Source of the DNA: Chara braunii
Taxonomy: Eukaryota; Streptophyta; Charophyceae; Charales; Characeae
Assembly: GCA_003427395.1 (NCBI GenBank)
Contig: BFEA01000037.1
Location: 1,132,283-1,169,103, forward strand
Direction of reading: 5' to 3'
Length of the DNA: 36,821 bases
Made by a program: the position numbers and the translations under genes. The notes below the pieces were generated by a model that was not told where the DNA came from, searched no databases, and worked only from the letters and a program-made list of their open reading frames with translations. The stretch's first letter is position 1; each line of letters opens with the position of its first letter. Below, one piece after another: positions 8,515 to 19,255 of this stretch.

Positions 8515-9206
8515 TCTGCTCTATGCCCTGCATCGTTGGCAGGTTACAAGGCCTAAGAAGAAAAAGAAGAAAAAAAACCTTCCCCTCAATACGACTTTTT
8601 GCCCGCTATTGACGAGCATCATCATATAGAGACAAACTTCCTCTCAGTGCCAGTGTCGGTGTGCGGTAATTCAAGACATATCCAAATATTAAAAAATGAC
8701 ACAAGGTCCGCTAAGCCTCGGTCGTTCAAAAGTTTACAATGGCCTCGAGTCAGAATGTTGTGCCTATTCCTCCCCGGCGCTCTTTTATAGGATCACATCC
8801 CCACGTGATTTCTCAGGACACTCAAACTTTTACTACAAGTCATATCATCTCTTTCAGCAAGCCACACACCTGTGAGACTCACTCCCATACTTTAACCAAT
8901 CTACCCCTGAGTAAGCACAAGAGCTTAAAACGCTTATTCAATCTAACATGAGGCTCCTTATGATCCGATATATACGTATAGTGTACTAAAAACTTGTATC
9001 CCTATCTTTCAATCCACTCGGTATATACTCAAGACCCTATTGACTAAAACACGAAATTGGAATAACACAATGGGTTAGTCTGTTATCTCTGCCTTTATAT
9101 CCTTAGATCTCTCCATCTGAACCTTCTAAACGCAACTTCTAGATGACCTAAAACACCCTTACGTACTAAAGCTTCCCAAGTCTAGGGGTTAAGGTTGATT
9201 ACATTC
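8515..9206. other. Unassigned segment between the SINE and the gag relic
   Basis: No coding motif is found on either strand. Because gag on the minus strand ends at about 9207 and no protease or RT follows, this segment may belong to another inserted element or be non-coding retroelement DNA. On the minus strand a TATAAAA sits at 8783-8789. Confidence 0.5.
8783..8789 (-). promoter_or_regulatory. TATA-box-like site, minus strand
   Basis: CCTATAAAAGAGCGC on the minus strand is a good TATA-box match in a GC-containing context, as in plant LTR promoters. No LTR termini could be assigned around it, so this is only a candidate. Confidence 0.3.
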
Positions 9207-10264
9207 TCATGCTGTTGTATTTCTCTTTAGCCCCCTTGACACCTTGCACCTTCGAGGGGTATGACCAACCTTCCCATAACAATCACACACTATCCTTGCC
9301 CATCGCTCTCGCCCTCTCTTACTCCTACGCCTGGTCCAACTTACAGTTGGCGATGCCCCCATGTCAACACGCCCCTGATTTGGATCAGGTGCAATGGTAG
9401 GCAAGGCTATGCTAGATCCCTACTCCTCTTTTACCTCAACCACCCCGTTTGCTTTATCCCACAATTCTTGCGAGGTGGTCACTATTTGCCTCGAACACTG
9501 CTCCTTTACGGTACCTTGACCTCCTTGGGCTAGGTTCCTCACTTTCCGTTGAGCCTTCGTCAACTTGGGAAGGTCACGCTCCTCCTTTACTTCAATCACC
9601 TTTTCACCTTCATTACTTCCTTTAACACTAGCCCGCCTTCTCGGGGTCCCCCTGAGGAGAAGTGACCCTTTGTCACCATCCTCTGCTCCTCCATCCTGAC
9701 CAGCCGGCTCACTTGAGGCACCCTCTAAAACCTTCCGTTTGCCCTTCCTAGCCTCTTCAAGTCACGTCAACCTTTTTTCCAGTATTCCAACTTGCCTTTG
9801 TATACCACTCAACTCTCCTGGTGCGGACGCAACTCCAACTGACTATACATGGTTCCCGCGATGTGGACTCTCTATTCCACCTTCTAAAAACCTTAACCTC
9901 AAAGAAGCCTCCAACTCGCCCCAAGTCTGCGATTTTAACATAAGAGTATACACTTCCTCACTCAACTCCTCGCAAATGAACAACGACCACATGCTCCACA
10001 TCGCCTTTTCGTCCCACATCTTCGCGAGACTGAAGTTATGATAGCCACGTAGGAAGGCAGACAAATTCCTTCCCTGGAACAACATGGCATGAAGATCTTG
10101 GGGCATCGAGTCATATACTGACTCGCACAACAACATTCTGCTGAGGCACGTGCTCCTCCAGTGCAGGATTTTGGCCAAGCCACTTCCTTGAGCCATGATG
10201 TTGATACCGGCCTGACACGCATGACAAGCAATCGATCATCAGACTGTGGCGCAAGAAGGCTCAA
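9207..10264 (-). pseudogene. Gag relic with degenerate CCHC zinc knuckle
   Basis: The minus strand encodes a Gag core (MLFQGRNLSAFLRGYHNFSL, AKMWDEKAMW, ICEELSEEVYTLMLKSQTWG) at about 10076-9870. It corresponds to PLFKGSGVVKFLQ...VIEELKVEVGYLLQTSTTW in the plus-strand element. A charged linker follows in one frame with a few stops (TAG near 9832, TGA near 9765), then a basic region and the knuckle at 9287-9246. The knuckle reads VCDCYGKVGHTPRRCK; for C-x2-C-x4-H-x4-C the second Cys position is Tyr (TGT to TAT). It would package element RNA; it is now broken. Confidence 0.77.
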
Positions 10265-10535
10265 AACAAATAAGGCTAATAAAAACTGTTAATACTCATT
10301 TCCCACTGACGACTTTCCTGTTCACACCACAAGGTCTAAACTTTAGTCAGCCTTGCTTTAACTTTAAGGGCAATATGAACAGTATACAACCTATATAGGC
10401 AGGATTTTCAAGCCAGTCATAAGTCGGCTGTAATCGTGGCTACAAATGTTACTGACCCTCGTACTCATATCACATAATGAAGTGACCGTAGACAAGTCTG
10501 CAAGAGATGCAGTTGGCAGAGCGTGAGGGTACTCC

Positions 10536-11114
10536 CTATCTACTCGCTACCGTCCGAATCTCGTCCCAATCTACAACCCTTTCGTCTGGATCATGGGATC
10601 TCGCATAAGCGTCAACCGCATTGACCAGATCCCTGAGTCCTTGACTATGGGGCAGAAACCTTTGGTCCAAGTACAAGCCGTATATCAACTCGCACGTGTA
10701 TCGTGCATGTCCCCATGCTCGTGTTTTCAAAGCGGCTTCTGCTGTGGTGTTTACCCTCTCATGTCCCCCAAAACACTTCTCTACCAGGAACTCGGGCAAG
10801 ATAACTCGTAGGGGGGCCGAAGGTAGTACAAACTCTTATGTACGCTTGACCTCTATGCGGGTCTCTACCTGTTCCTCTCCTTCATGGTTTCTGCCTTTCG
10901 CCCACTTTGTCGCTGCTCTCTCAGCTATCCTCAAAGGCCTTGCGAGCAGGCTTCTATGCCCAAGTGCCAACTCAATCCCATGTAAGACCCAAAACGAGGG
11001 AGACACATACAAGGTCACTCTCACGATCGCGCAGTCATGACCATCCTCGAAACCGGACTTGATCAAGACGAAAATATCTTTGTTTATTAGTATGCCCTGC
11101 CAGGAAGAGATGTA
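10536..11114 (-). pseudogene. Extra ORF upstream of gag, unknown function
   Basis: One minus-strand frame runs about 190 codons with a single TGA (10838-10836). It passes through ILINKDIFVLIKSGFEDGHD, LARPLRIAERAATKWAKG, LPEFLVEKCFGGHERVN and LKTRAWGHARYTCELIYGLY, and ends TVASR. I recognise no domain. Its place between PBS and gag is like the extra ORF1 reported for plant Ogre elements, which makes an element-encoded accessory protein plausible. It could also be the N-terminal part of a longer gag polyprotein, since gag starts about 270 bp downstream. Similar codon-like stretches farther upstream (11597-11936) are in other frames and are not claimed. Confidence 0.45.
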
Positions 11115-11117
11115 TTA

Positions 11118-13382
11118 TCCTTCCTTGACTCGCCTTGGCAAGGATATCTCAAACCCATCTTTCTTCCTGACCGGCAAGGTCACACTAAGATTTTGAGTTG
11201 CCTTTGCTCTAGTCTGGGTTTTGCCCAACGTCTAGCATACACCTTTCGTTACTATGCTAACAATCGTGTCCTATCTTTATCTTTAAGGCCTTAGCCTCAA
11301 ATTATCTTTCACTAAAATGTTTCATTTCCAGTGTTTATGACCACCCAGCTTAGAGGAAATAATAATGATAATATATCAAAATAATAGCACATTCACGGAT
11401 ATCAAAATTCATAATCATATTTACTCATGGAAAAATGATATATCACTTTAATAACTGACATCAACAATTCTTATAACAACCAAACACATTATGTATAAGC
11501 TAGTCAGTTGTCCAAAGCACATACAAACACTTCATAATAAGTTCATATCAACAGACATTTCATATAATAAATATGTCATGATCAGAGATAAGACTGCTAA
11601 CAATTAGCACTCTCAGAGATAATACCAACGACAGTACCACATTTTACTCCTGTAGCTTTGACAGAAGTATACTGTGGCGAGAAAGGATAGCATCTCAAAT
11701 CCCCGAGCCCCGCTCTAGGATCAAGCCTCACTGCTTCTCCCTCCGATTCCAGCACTGGCTCCTTGCAGACTCTTGCTGACAAAGTAAACAACCTCACCAC
11801 ACACGCTTCGAGATGTACTGTCTCGTCCTGTGCTGGTGAACGCAATTGACACAAAAATAGTTGGGGATTCACCCCCTACCTCTTTGTAGCATGTAGTAGT
11901 TGCTTTCCTCATAGACCATGGTCTAACAAGGCTCAAATACTTTTCTCATTTTCAGTAGTAGTGTAGTTATCTTATCATAGAGGCTACAACAACAACACCC
12001 CACTATGGACCAGGAACACAGTTCTAGCGGCGGTCTCACTACTACTTACAAGACAAAGTTATAACTTCTTAAAAGACATTTCTTAGGAGAACAATAATAT
12101 AGGATTTCACTCTTTCTCAGGGTAGACCTTACACATTGACCATTCTACGAGAAGAAACTTGTCTCAAGGAAGTGGTCACTTCATTCACCTCTGAATCCGC
12201 ATCAGACGTGGATTGTGCGCAATATGCCTCTACCCTTCTTTGAGGAGCAATCCAAACACATAAACTTAATAAACAACCATAAGCCGATAATCGGACTGGA
12301 GGCACTCATATAAATCCTTGCAGACTGACAAGTTCAAATACATACTTCAAATGCATAGCCCATGTAAATATTTCTTGTACTCAACAGTACATAGCCTCGC
12401 ATAATTTGAACACTTGCCAAACTCACTTACATTAACTCTGACATATATGGATGGGTTCAACATATAACTCAGACAAAATATCTTTAGAAGATAATAGTCT
12501 TAAGTTCTTAGCTCAAACCTCATAGATTCAAGTGGATGGTCCAAACCTGGAAAGGTTCAAGCGAAGGTACAACTCATCGCCCTATCAAGGGTGAACAAAA
12601 TAGTCTAAGCGCTAGTCCTTTCGCTATTATCCCAACTGCCTCTAGGATCAAATACCCAGTTTCTGAAAAGGTGCCATGCAGATTTACTACTTCCCGTAGT
12701 CCTCTCCATTAAGGTCATTGCTCGTCGTTGATCGCATCTGCTTATCGTCGTGTATGCCTAATTGAAACATATCACACGGGGCAGACTGCACATTTCCATG
12801 GCTATATAAGTTGAACAGCCGCGTAGAACCCAGACTCCACGATCTCAATCCATACTCATAAAAAAAACTTTTAGCGTTCTTAGCCTAACCCTCCTTAAAG
12901 TCTCTCGACGACTTCTAATATAATAGGATCCCTTACACATTTTTGGCCTCACTCTAATGCAAAAACACCAAGTTGCTCTCATGACCACTTAGATAACCCT
13001 TTCGATCATAGTAGGTACCTTATAGGGTCAATTTTCTCAATGGACGTTCTAAGCCCGACGTCACTTTATCTTACCCTGACCATACCAACCATGCAAACCA
13101 ACGTCCAACCCCGTCAACTATCGTTGTCAGAAGGGGTACCAACTCCAACTTTCATCCTACTAGTCACCGTACATTAACTCATAGTCAAAACGCTTATCCC
13201 TCTTGTGCTATCCCTACTGTGCTAGCCAAAACCAACTCACACAATCAATTCTCACTCGCTCTCTATCCAATACCATCAATCGATTAACCATAAAATTTCG
13301 AAGAAAACTTCTCATTTTGCCTAGTTCTTACTTCCCCATACCCGAATGTCGTTCCACTAGGGACAACGGTAAGCAATCGTTA
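11118..13382 (-). other. Untranslated leader between PBS and upstream ORF
   Basis: About 2.3 kb separates the PBS from the upstream ORF. Only the first 40-50 bp next to the PBS match the plus-strand element. The rest is AT-rich, without recognisable genes. An additional insertion is possible, since the plus-strand relative has only about 470 bp between PBS and gag. Confidence 0.5.
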
Positions 13383-13830
13383 TCCCCAGCTACGGCGCTA
13401 CCTGTCGAGCGCATCGGTCCGGCACCGCACAAGGCAGCGCGGGACCCTCCCGGCCGCGTCACGCAGGAGTTGGTCTTAATCCTCGTCACAAATACACTTG
13501 GAGCTTCCGCAAGTCGCTCAAACCGAATGCGTCAGCCAAAGCTCTCGCGAACCCCCACGACAAGATAGGGCCTATGCGAGGCACGACTTACCTCCACCTT
13601 ACGGGAGTTGTCAGCTCCCTTCGGTGGACGTATCCCCGCTGAGCTACCAGTCCACAGTACGAAAGCTAATCAGCTGCAATTGCACAGGTGGATCAGTCAA
13701 GGGCGTTTCTTGTTCGCTGTATCATAGGGGGTACGCGGGGTATTACGCCTCTATTGGACCCGCACGCGAACCGACGCCTTGGGGGGTTGAGATCCCAAGC
13801 GTGACTCGTCGTCGGTCGACTAAGACGCAT
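13340..13830 (-). repeat. Conserved LTR-end/PBS/leader block (minus copy)
   Basis: The reverse complement of this segment aligns by eye over its whole length with 33460-33990. Landmarks shared in order are TACAGCGAACAAG, GCAATTGCA, GGTAGCTC, GGGATACG, CCTATC.TGTCGT, AACTCCTGCGTGAC, GGCCGGGAGGG, the LTR terminus, the PBS, and ACCGTTGT. The remaining LTR sequence is not alignable by eye, so this block is selectively conserved or transcribed (R-U5). Confidence 0.85.
13383..13400 (-). other. Primer binding site for tRNA-Asp
   Basis: The minus strand reads TAGCGCCGTAGCTGGGGA, 15 of 18 identical to TGGCGCCGTTGCCGGGGA, the complement of the plant tRNA-Asp 3' end. It starts 2 nt (GG) after the LTR end, as in the plus-strand relative. 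Confidence 0.8.
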
Positions 13831-15089
13831 CCCACACACCACACATACACCACTCTAAAGAACATAAAAATAAAAACACACACACATACACATACATTTA
13901 CAAAACGACAGAGGACAAACAACGAGACAACACTCCTAGTCCCTTAGTAGTCATCTCATAACTTTCCGATGCGGAAATCGGATAGGCGTCGCGTGCGAGA
14001 CTTAGTATAAAACCACGCGGACGCAAGGCTTACTCATATCGATTCCCAATGCAAGCATACGCAAGCAGTCGCAATGATAGCGTTATATGTAGTACTCATA
14101 CTTATGCGGTCCTCGTTAATCTCGAGGTTCGCATTCGACACTCAAGTGTCGGTTGACACGCGCCTTGAGGGATTGATCTCTCGACGCTAGATACCCGCCA
14201 AGTGCGGTTGAGAACCACACCCTCTTCTGCACCCTGCGGAAAATGGGTGGTACACAGGTTCATACCTGTGGTAACAATCGTCTTTTATCACCCTGGAAAC
14301 CAACTCCTTCATCTAGGGCCTGGAGAGAAATCAAGGGGTTTGACTTTGACGGCTTCCACGGACTACAACGTCCAATCATAGAAATTCTATAAATCAAAGG
14401 TTAAAAGGGAAAGTCATTTTTTTCTCGAAAACATAATCTGTTTAACCCTTACGCACGGTCACAGCAGGCCACACGAAACACTTAAGACATATGTATTTAC
14501 ATATATATAGAGGGTTATTAATATAGGACGATCACTTCTCACAGTCACAGTGAGACTCCTCGACAGTCAAATCTAAAGTCCGAATCACCGAACATACCTG
14601 CAATCACATCAAAGATCCAACCAAAAGTCCATGCACTACTCGTGGTCAACTTCAATCATTATCTGCACTCACACCCCTTGTTTTAGCCATGCAAGCCTCA
14701 CTCTTGTGCAACTCCTCAAAATCAAATGCTCAGTACTTTTCTTAAATGGTCATTCAAATAAAGTCTGGGCGAAAACATAACAAACCAGTTGAAATCACAA
14801 TGCTAAAGCCTTTAGGTTGAGTGACAAGAGTGGGTTGGAGTTGAGTCGTAAACCGACGAATCGGCAACCGACCTGTTATCAGTGATAACAGAAGATGATC
14901 ATCGTAGGATTAAGTTAAAACTAACCCAAATCCTGAATCAATCAATCAAGAAGACCTGTAACACAGAACAGACCAATCCCCAAGTTAAATCTATAAGTCC
15001 ATGGAGAATAATCTTCATATCATGATCTTGCTCAAAATCATTTTATTCAACTAAGCGTAAGTCTAACTCTAAGCAAGTGTCAAAAGGAA

Positions 15090-15730
15090 GGTAGTCTCTG
15101 GCAGAATCTCCTCTATACAGAGTGAATTTCTAGGATTGTCATCTGTCAAAATATAATCTTACTCCTTTAAACTAAGAAAAAATTTGGCAATGCTTTCCGT
15201 AGGAAAAGTGTCTTATTAGAATTTATACTTACTCAAATATGAAAACAAAAACAATCTCTGATTCTGAAAAGTTAAATTTTGTTCAACTCTCTGAATTAGT
15301 AAAAATTTGGGCAGCATTTCCTTTAGAAAAGTAGATTTTCCAGATTTATACTAAGTCAGATATGAACTAAGAAACAAGATATGAGTTCAACTAAGACAAA
15401 ATTTAACTAACTCCTTAGATTTGTAGAAATTTTGGCAGCACTCCCTTTGGAAGAGTGTTAATCCAAAATTTATACAAAGTTAAGTTCAGAATCTAAAGTG
15501 ACTTTGACTTCTCAAGGTCCAATTTTGTCTAACTTCCTGAAGTAGCAAAAATTCGGGCAGCACTCCATTTAGAAAAGGAGGCTTTTCAGATTTTTACTAA
15601 GTCAAAAAGTCAGACAAACTGAACCTTGAAAAGACAAAATATGACTAACTCCTTGGTTTTGTAGAAATTTCGGCAGCTCTTCCCGTAGAGAAAGTAGCTT
15701 ACCAAGATTTATACAAGGCCAAGTATAATA
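15090..15730. repeat. 122-bp tandem array inside the giant LTR
   Basis: Five clear copies of a unit marked by AATTT(C/T)GGCAGCACTCCC lie at 15181, 15304, 15428, 15550 and 15666 (spacing 116-124), with a weaker sixth near 15098. Arrays around AAATTTCGGCAGCAC-type motifs are, from memory, seen in LTRs of plant chromoviruses of the Del/Tekay type. So this part may instead be a nested LTR. Confidence 0.85.
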
Positions 15731-16014
15731 AATGATAATAGAAAATGCAGAAATCGACCTAAGTAAAAATAAAATTAGCTCACAAAATGCAGGAATTGAA
15801 ACTAACTCCTAGGGCTCTAGCACGTGGCGAGGAACTAAAGCAACTACCTATCAAACTGAAACTCAGACTCAGTAATAGTCTCACTCAGCCACATGCAGGC
15901 CAAACCACAAAGGTAAGTACTCTCACCGTCCCAAAGTCCACTTTATCAAACAATAGTTCATAGTCTCTCAATGATTTATCCCTTTATACCCAGCTTGCAT
16001 AGGGCATAAAGTTA

Positions 16015-16740
16015 GACCACTCAAACTTATGGAACATGTCTAGCTTAACAATGAAATATACACAAACATAGAGCACAACAACTTTTCTCTTCTTTGGGCA
16101 TATGATTAGGCCACCCTAGTCACCCTGAACTGTTTAAGTATCCCAACTTTATATAACTATCTGCACTTAGTCTTTTGAGGTAGCATATAACTGAACCGAT
16201 CATCTTTAGCTCAAGATTCAGTATGCCCCTTCGGAACACAAATTTATTCTTAATTAGTACTCTTTTCAGTTGGTGATAAACTATAATCAGACCACCCAAA
16301 CTTATGGAACCTTGTCTGACTAGCCTGTTCATAAGTAGGATAGTAATAAAGTATAGTCAAGTTATAGCCTTCTGGTTCTAGCATGTGCGTGACGGTGGAC
16401 CAAAACCACCCAAACTTATGGAACATGTCTTGGTCCTCATCCTGCTTCATTTCTCTTAAAACGAAAGCAAGAAGAGGCTAAGCCACTCAAACTTATGGAA
16501 CATGCTCAGACCTCCTCGTTCAGAATAAACAAAAATTGAAAGAAAACCCCAAAGTAAACAAAGTGATCAAACCACTCAAACTTATGGAACATGCTTGGTC
16601 CCTGAAAGTCAATCACAGTCAGCCCTCACAAGTCAGAGCAACCAGACCACCCAAACTTATGAAACGTGTCTGGTTCTTCAGACAATTCAAAATAAACATA
16701 GCACTTGGTCTCCCCAAACTTATGGAGACTTGCGCAGCCT
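16015..16740. repeat. Seven dispersed copies of a 25-bp motif
   Basis: The core CCACYCAAACTTATGGAACA occurs in one orientation near 16017, 16290, 16408, 16484, 16572, 16646 and 16713. Most copies are followed by TGTCTGG-like bases. Spacing is irregular (about 67-273 bp). On the element (minus) strand the core reads TGTTCCATAAGTTTGRGTGG. The sequence between copies does not repeat. Confidence 0.9.
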
Positions 16741-19170
16741 TTGATAGACCCAGCCAAACAATACTGTGTTCCTCCCATCCTTCCCCTAGATGCAATCCCA
16801 CAGTTCACTTTCAGTCAAATAATGAAACTGAAATTGACATTGCACATACATCCCTTTACTTAGTCTGGTTTATGCCCTGAAGTCATACCGAAAGTCATAG
16901 TACGGAAACAGACAAAATACTCAGCCAACCATAGCAAGGAATACAGATAGGGGTTATAACTGGGTTATAGAAGTAAGATGAAACTTTACCTCTCAGTTCC
17001 CTGCCTTCAGAATTCCTCCTGAGTTCCGGCAGAGCTCCCACAATTGGTGGGCTGACTCCCCACAAAGTCATGATGTGGTCCTACGGGTTGCAATTCCACC
17101 TGCCGCCTTCCTCTCAGCACTAGACTAGACTTAGAGTAAGAAGGGTAGAAGATAAGGGGTTTCAGACGCTCGAGATACAAGAGGGGGACAGACTCAACTC
17201 GCGGGAGAGGGCCTTGTTATCTTCCGTCGCCTGAGGGCCCCGTAATAATGGCAAAAAATGTGCAGCAGTTTAGTCAAGCAGAAGTCAAATTGTTGATAGA
17301 TGGCACCTTGACAGGGCTTTAAGTCGCAGTTGTAACCCCCTTCACAAGCCCGATCTCGCCACCAAGTCTCACTACCTCGATCTCAGACAGCACCGTCGAT
17401 TGGCAATGGTGCACACCTCCCTCACACTTCATCAGAATGTTGGCGACGCGTAACAATACACAACAAAATACAGTTTACTCAGTCAACTGCAATCAAAATG
17501 CCACCTATTAACTCCTCGGTGGTTCTCCTGCTCGCAGTAAAGACCCCCTCTAACGTCATAACGAACTAGCAGCGTGGTTTGGCACATAGTAGGTGACGTG
17601 CATGCCTTTGGCTGTGCAGTCTTCACCAAGCTCCGGTACGTACCCGACGAAACAGGTAAGTCGTTACCCAACAATTGACCTCCCTGGTGATCTGGTTAAA
17701 GGGATGAGCGGCATCCCGACTAACAGGTAAGTAAGCTTATCCCTGTCGGTAGGATGAGCATAATCGGATGAATCTTCCGCTCGGACATAGAAATATATGC
17801 TGGTTTCCAGGCATGCCTGTAGGGATAGAGGGCCGCCACATTCGTCAACAGGATGAGCAAAAATCGGAATGAATCTCCCACTTAAAATGCGGGACGATAC
17901 TTCACGACGTTGTGTCGAGGGTGCACGACACCAATCTGACCACCCAATAAGTCTTTTTTTTTTTTTTTTTTTTTTTTTTTCCCTTTCTCGGTGAGATGAA
18001 TTAGTCGGAATGAATCTCCTGCTAGAATCATGAGCCACATACGCCCCGACCAAGTAAGTATGTTCGTCCCGACTTGCCTCCGCCCTTTTACTCACCAGCT
18101 ATGCGATAAGAAAATGAATCTTCTACGAGGACCGAAGAAGGTACATCATTCCTCCTGTTGCGGGACTCTACTCTCATACCCTGCACGACTTGACATAGCC
18201 AATCAGCTAGGACCCTCTCTCGCTCGCTCACGAGCCATCTTCAATCACCGCTTACGTTGGTTGACACTTCACACAGTTTTCGGCTACTATACGTATGAAA
18301 TAACAATGAACCTCCCCCTAAAACATTGGGAGATACATTCTGTCAAGACAAAGTCATCTTCGACATAGCTTCTAATCGTTTCAGCACAACAACCAACCTC
18401 TAAATCTGAAGTCTGGCCCTACCATCGAATTCATCTAGCCCCAAAACCTTAGTGTAGAGCTTCTATCCGTCGAAAGCGGTCAAGGGACGATCGTCTTGAC
18501 AGTCCTCTCTCTCCTCCTCCTTTCCTCCCGCCATCTCCGCGCGATGTCTTTCTCTACTAACTTTTATATCTCTAACTTTCTTCTAAAACTGACGTCACCA
18601 TTCGATTCGCTCGGGGTAAAAACCCCGAGATCAACTTTTTGTTCAACCGATTCGGCAAGGAAGCGGGCGAGCTATGAGTTATCTGCTTCATCATATCTCC
18701 TTCTCCCGTTACCTTCGCACTGTTTATTGCTCTCCTACTACCTTTCCTAGCCATCTACACGCCAAACTAACACCACTAATCGATTCGCAATGTCCGAAAA
18801 CCCGCACTTAGGATCCTACCTCGCCCGATTCTATAAGGAATCGGGGAGATATCATTTTTTTTTCTCCCACCATATCTACTTTCGCTATAGTTTCGCGCAC
18901 CTCACTTCCGTTCTACTGTCAAAACTACTCACTCAACCCCAAATCCAGCTTCGTCAACGGATTCGCCCCGCCTAAAAACCCGAGGTTTGGTCTTTACTCT
19001 ACCCAAATCCGTTGGGAAACAAGGGTGCAACAAGCTTTTCACCCTTCTTCCCCACTCTTCCCCTTTCTCCAAATGAACCCGACACGAAAATACGCCCTGA
19101 TTCATTCCCTTTTCTTGCCTTCCTTTGCCTCGCACTAACGCTGGCCATCTCCCTTCCTTCGCGCCCATTT

Positions 19171-19255
19171 GCTTCGCTGCCTCGTTCCACAACCGCAACA
19201 CTCGTTTGCTTCGCTGCCTCGTTCCACAGCCGCAGCACTCGTTTGCTTCGCTGCT
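19171..19255. repeat. 36-bp short tandem repeat
   Basis: GCTTCGCTGCCTCGTTCCAC-type units start at 19171, 19208 and 19244 (2.3 copies). The serine/arginine-rich frames crossing it look like chance. Confidence 0.85.

Noticed and set aside
11597-11936. Two minus-strand frames as further exons of the upstream ORF
   Set aside because: They overlap each other in different frames, show no recognisable motif and no clear continuity with the ORF at 11114-10536.
16015-16740. CRISPR array
   Set aside because: The repeat is about 20-25 bp with irregular spacing from about 67 to 273 bp, and there are no cas genes; the context is a plant LTR.
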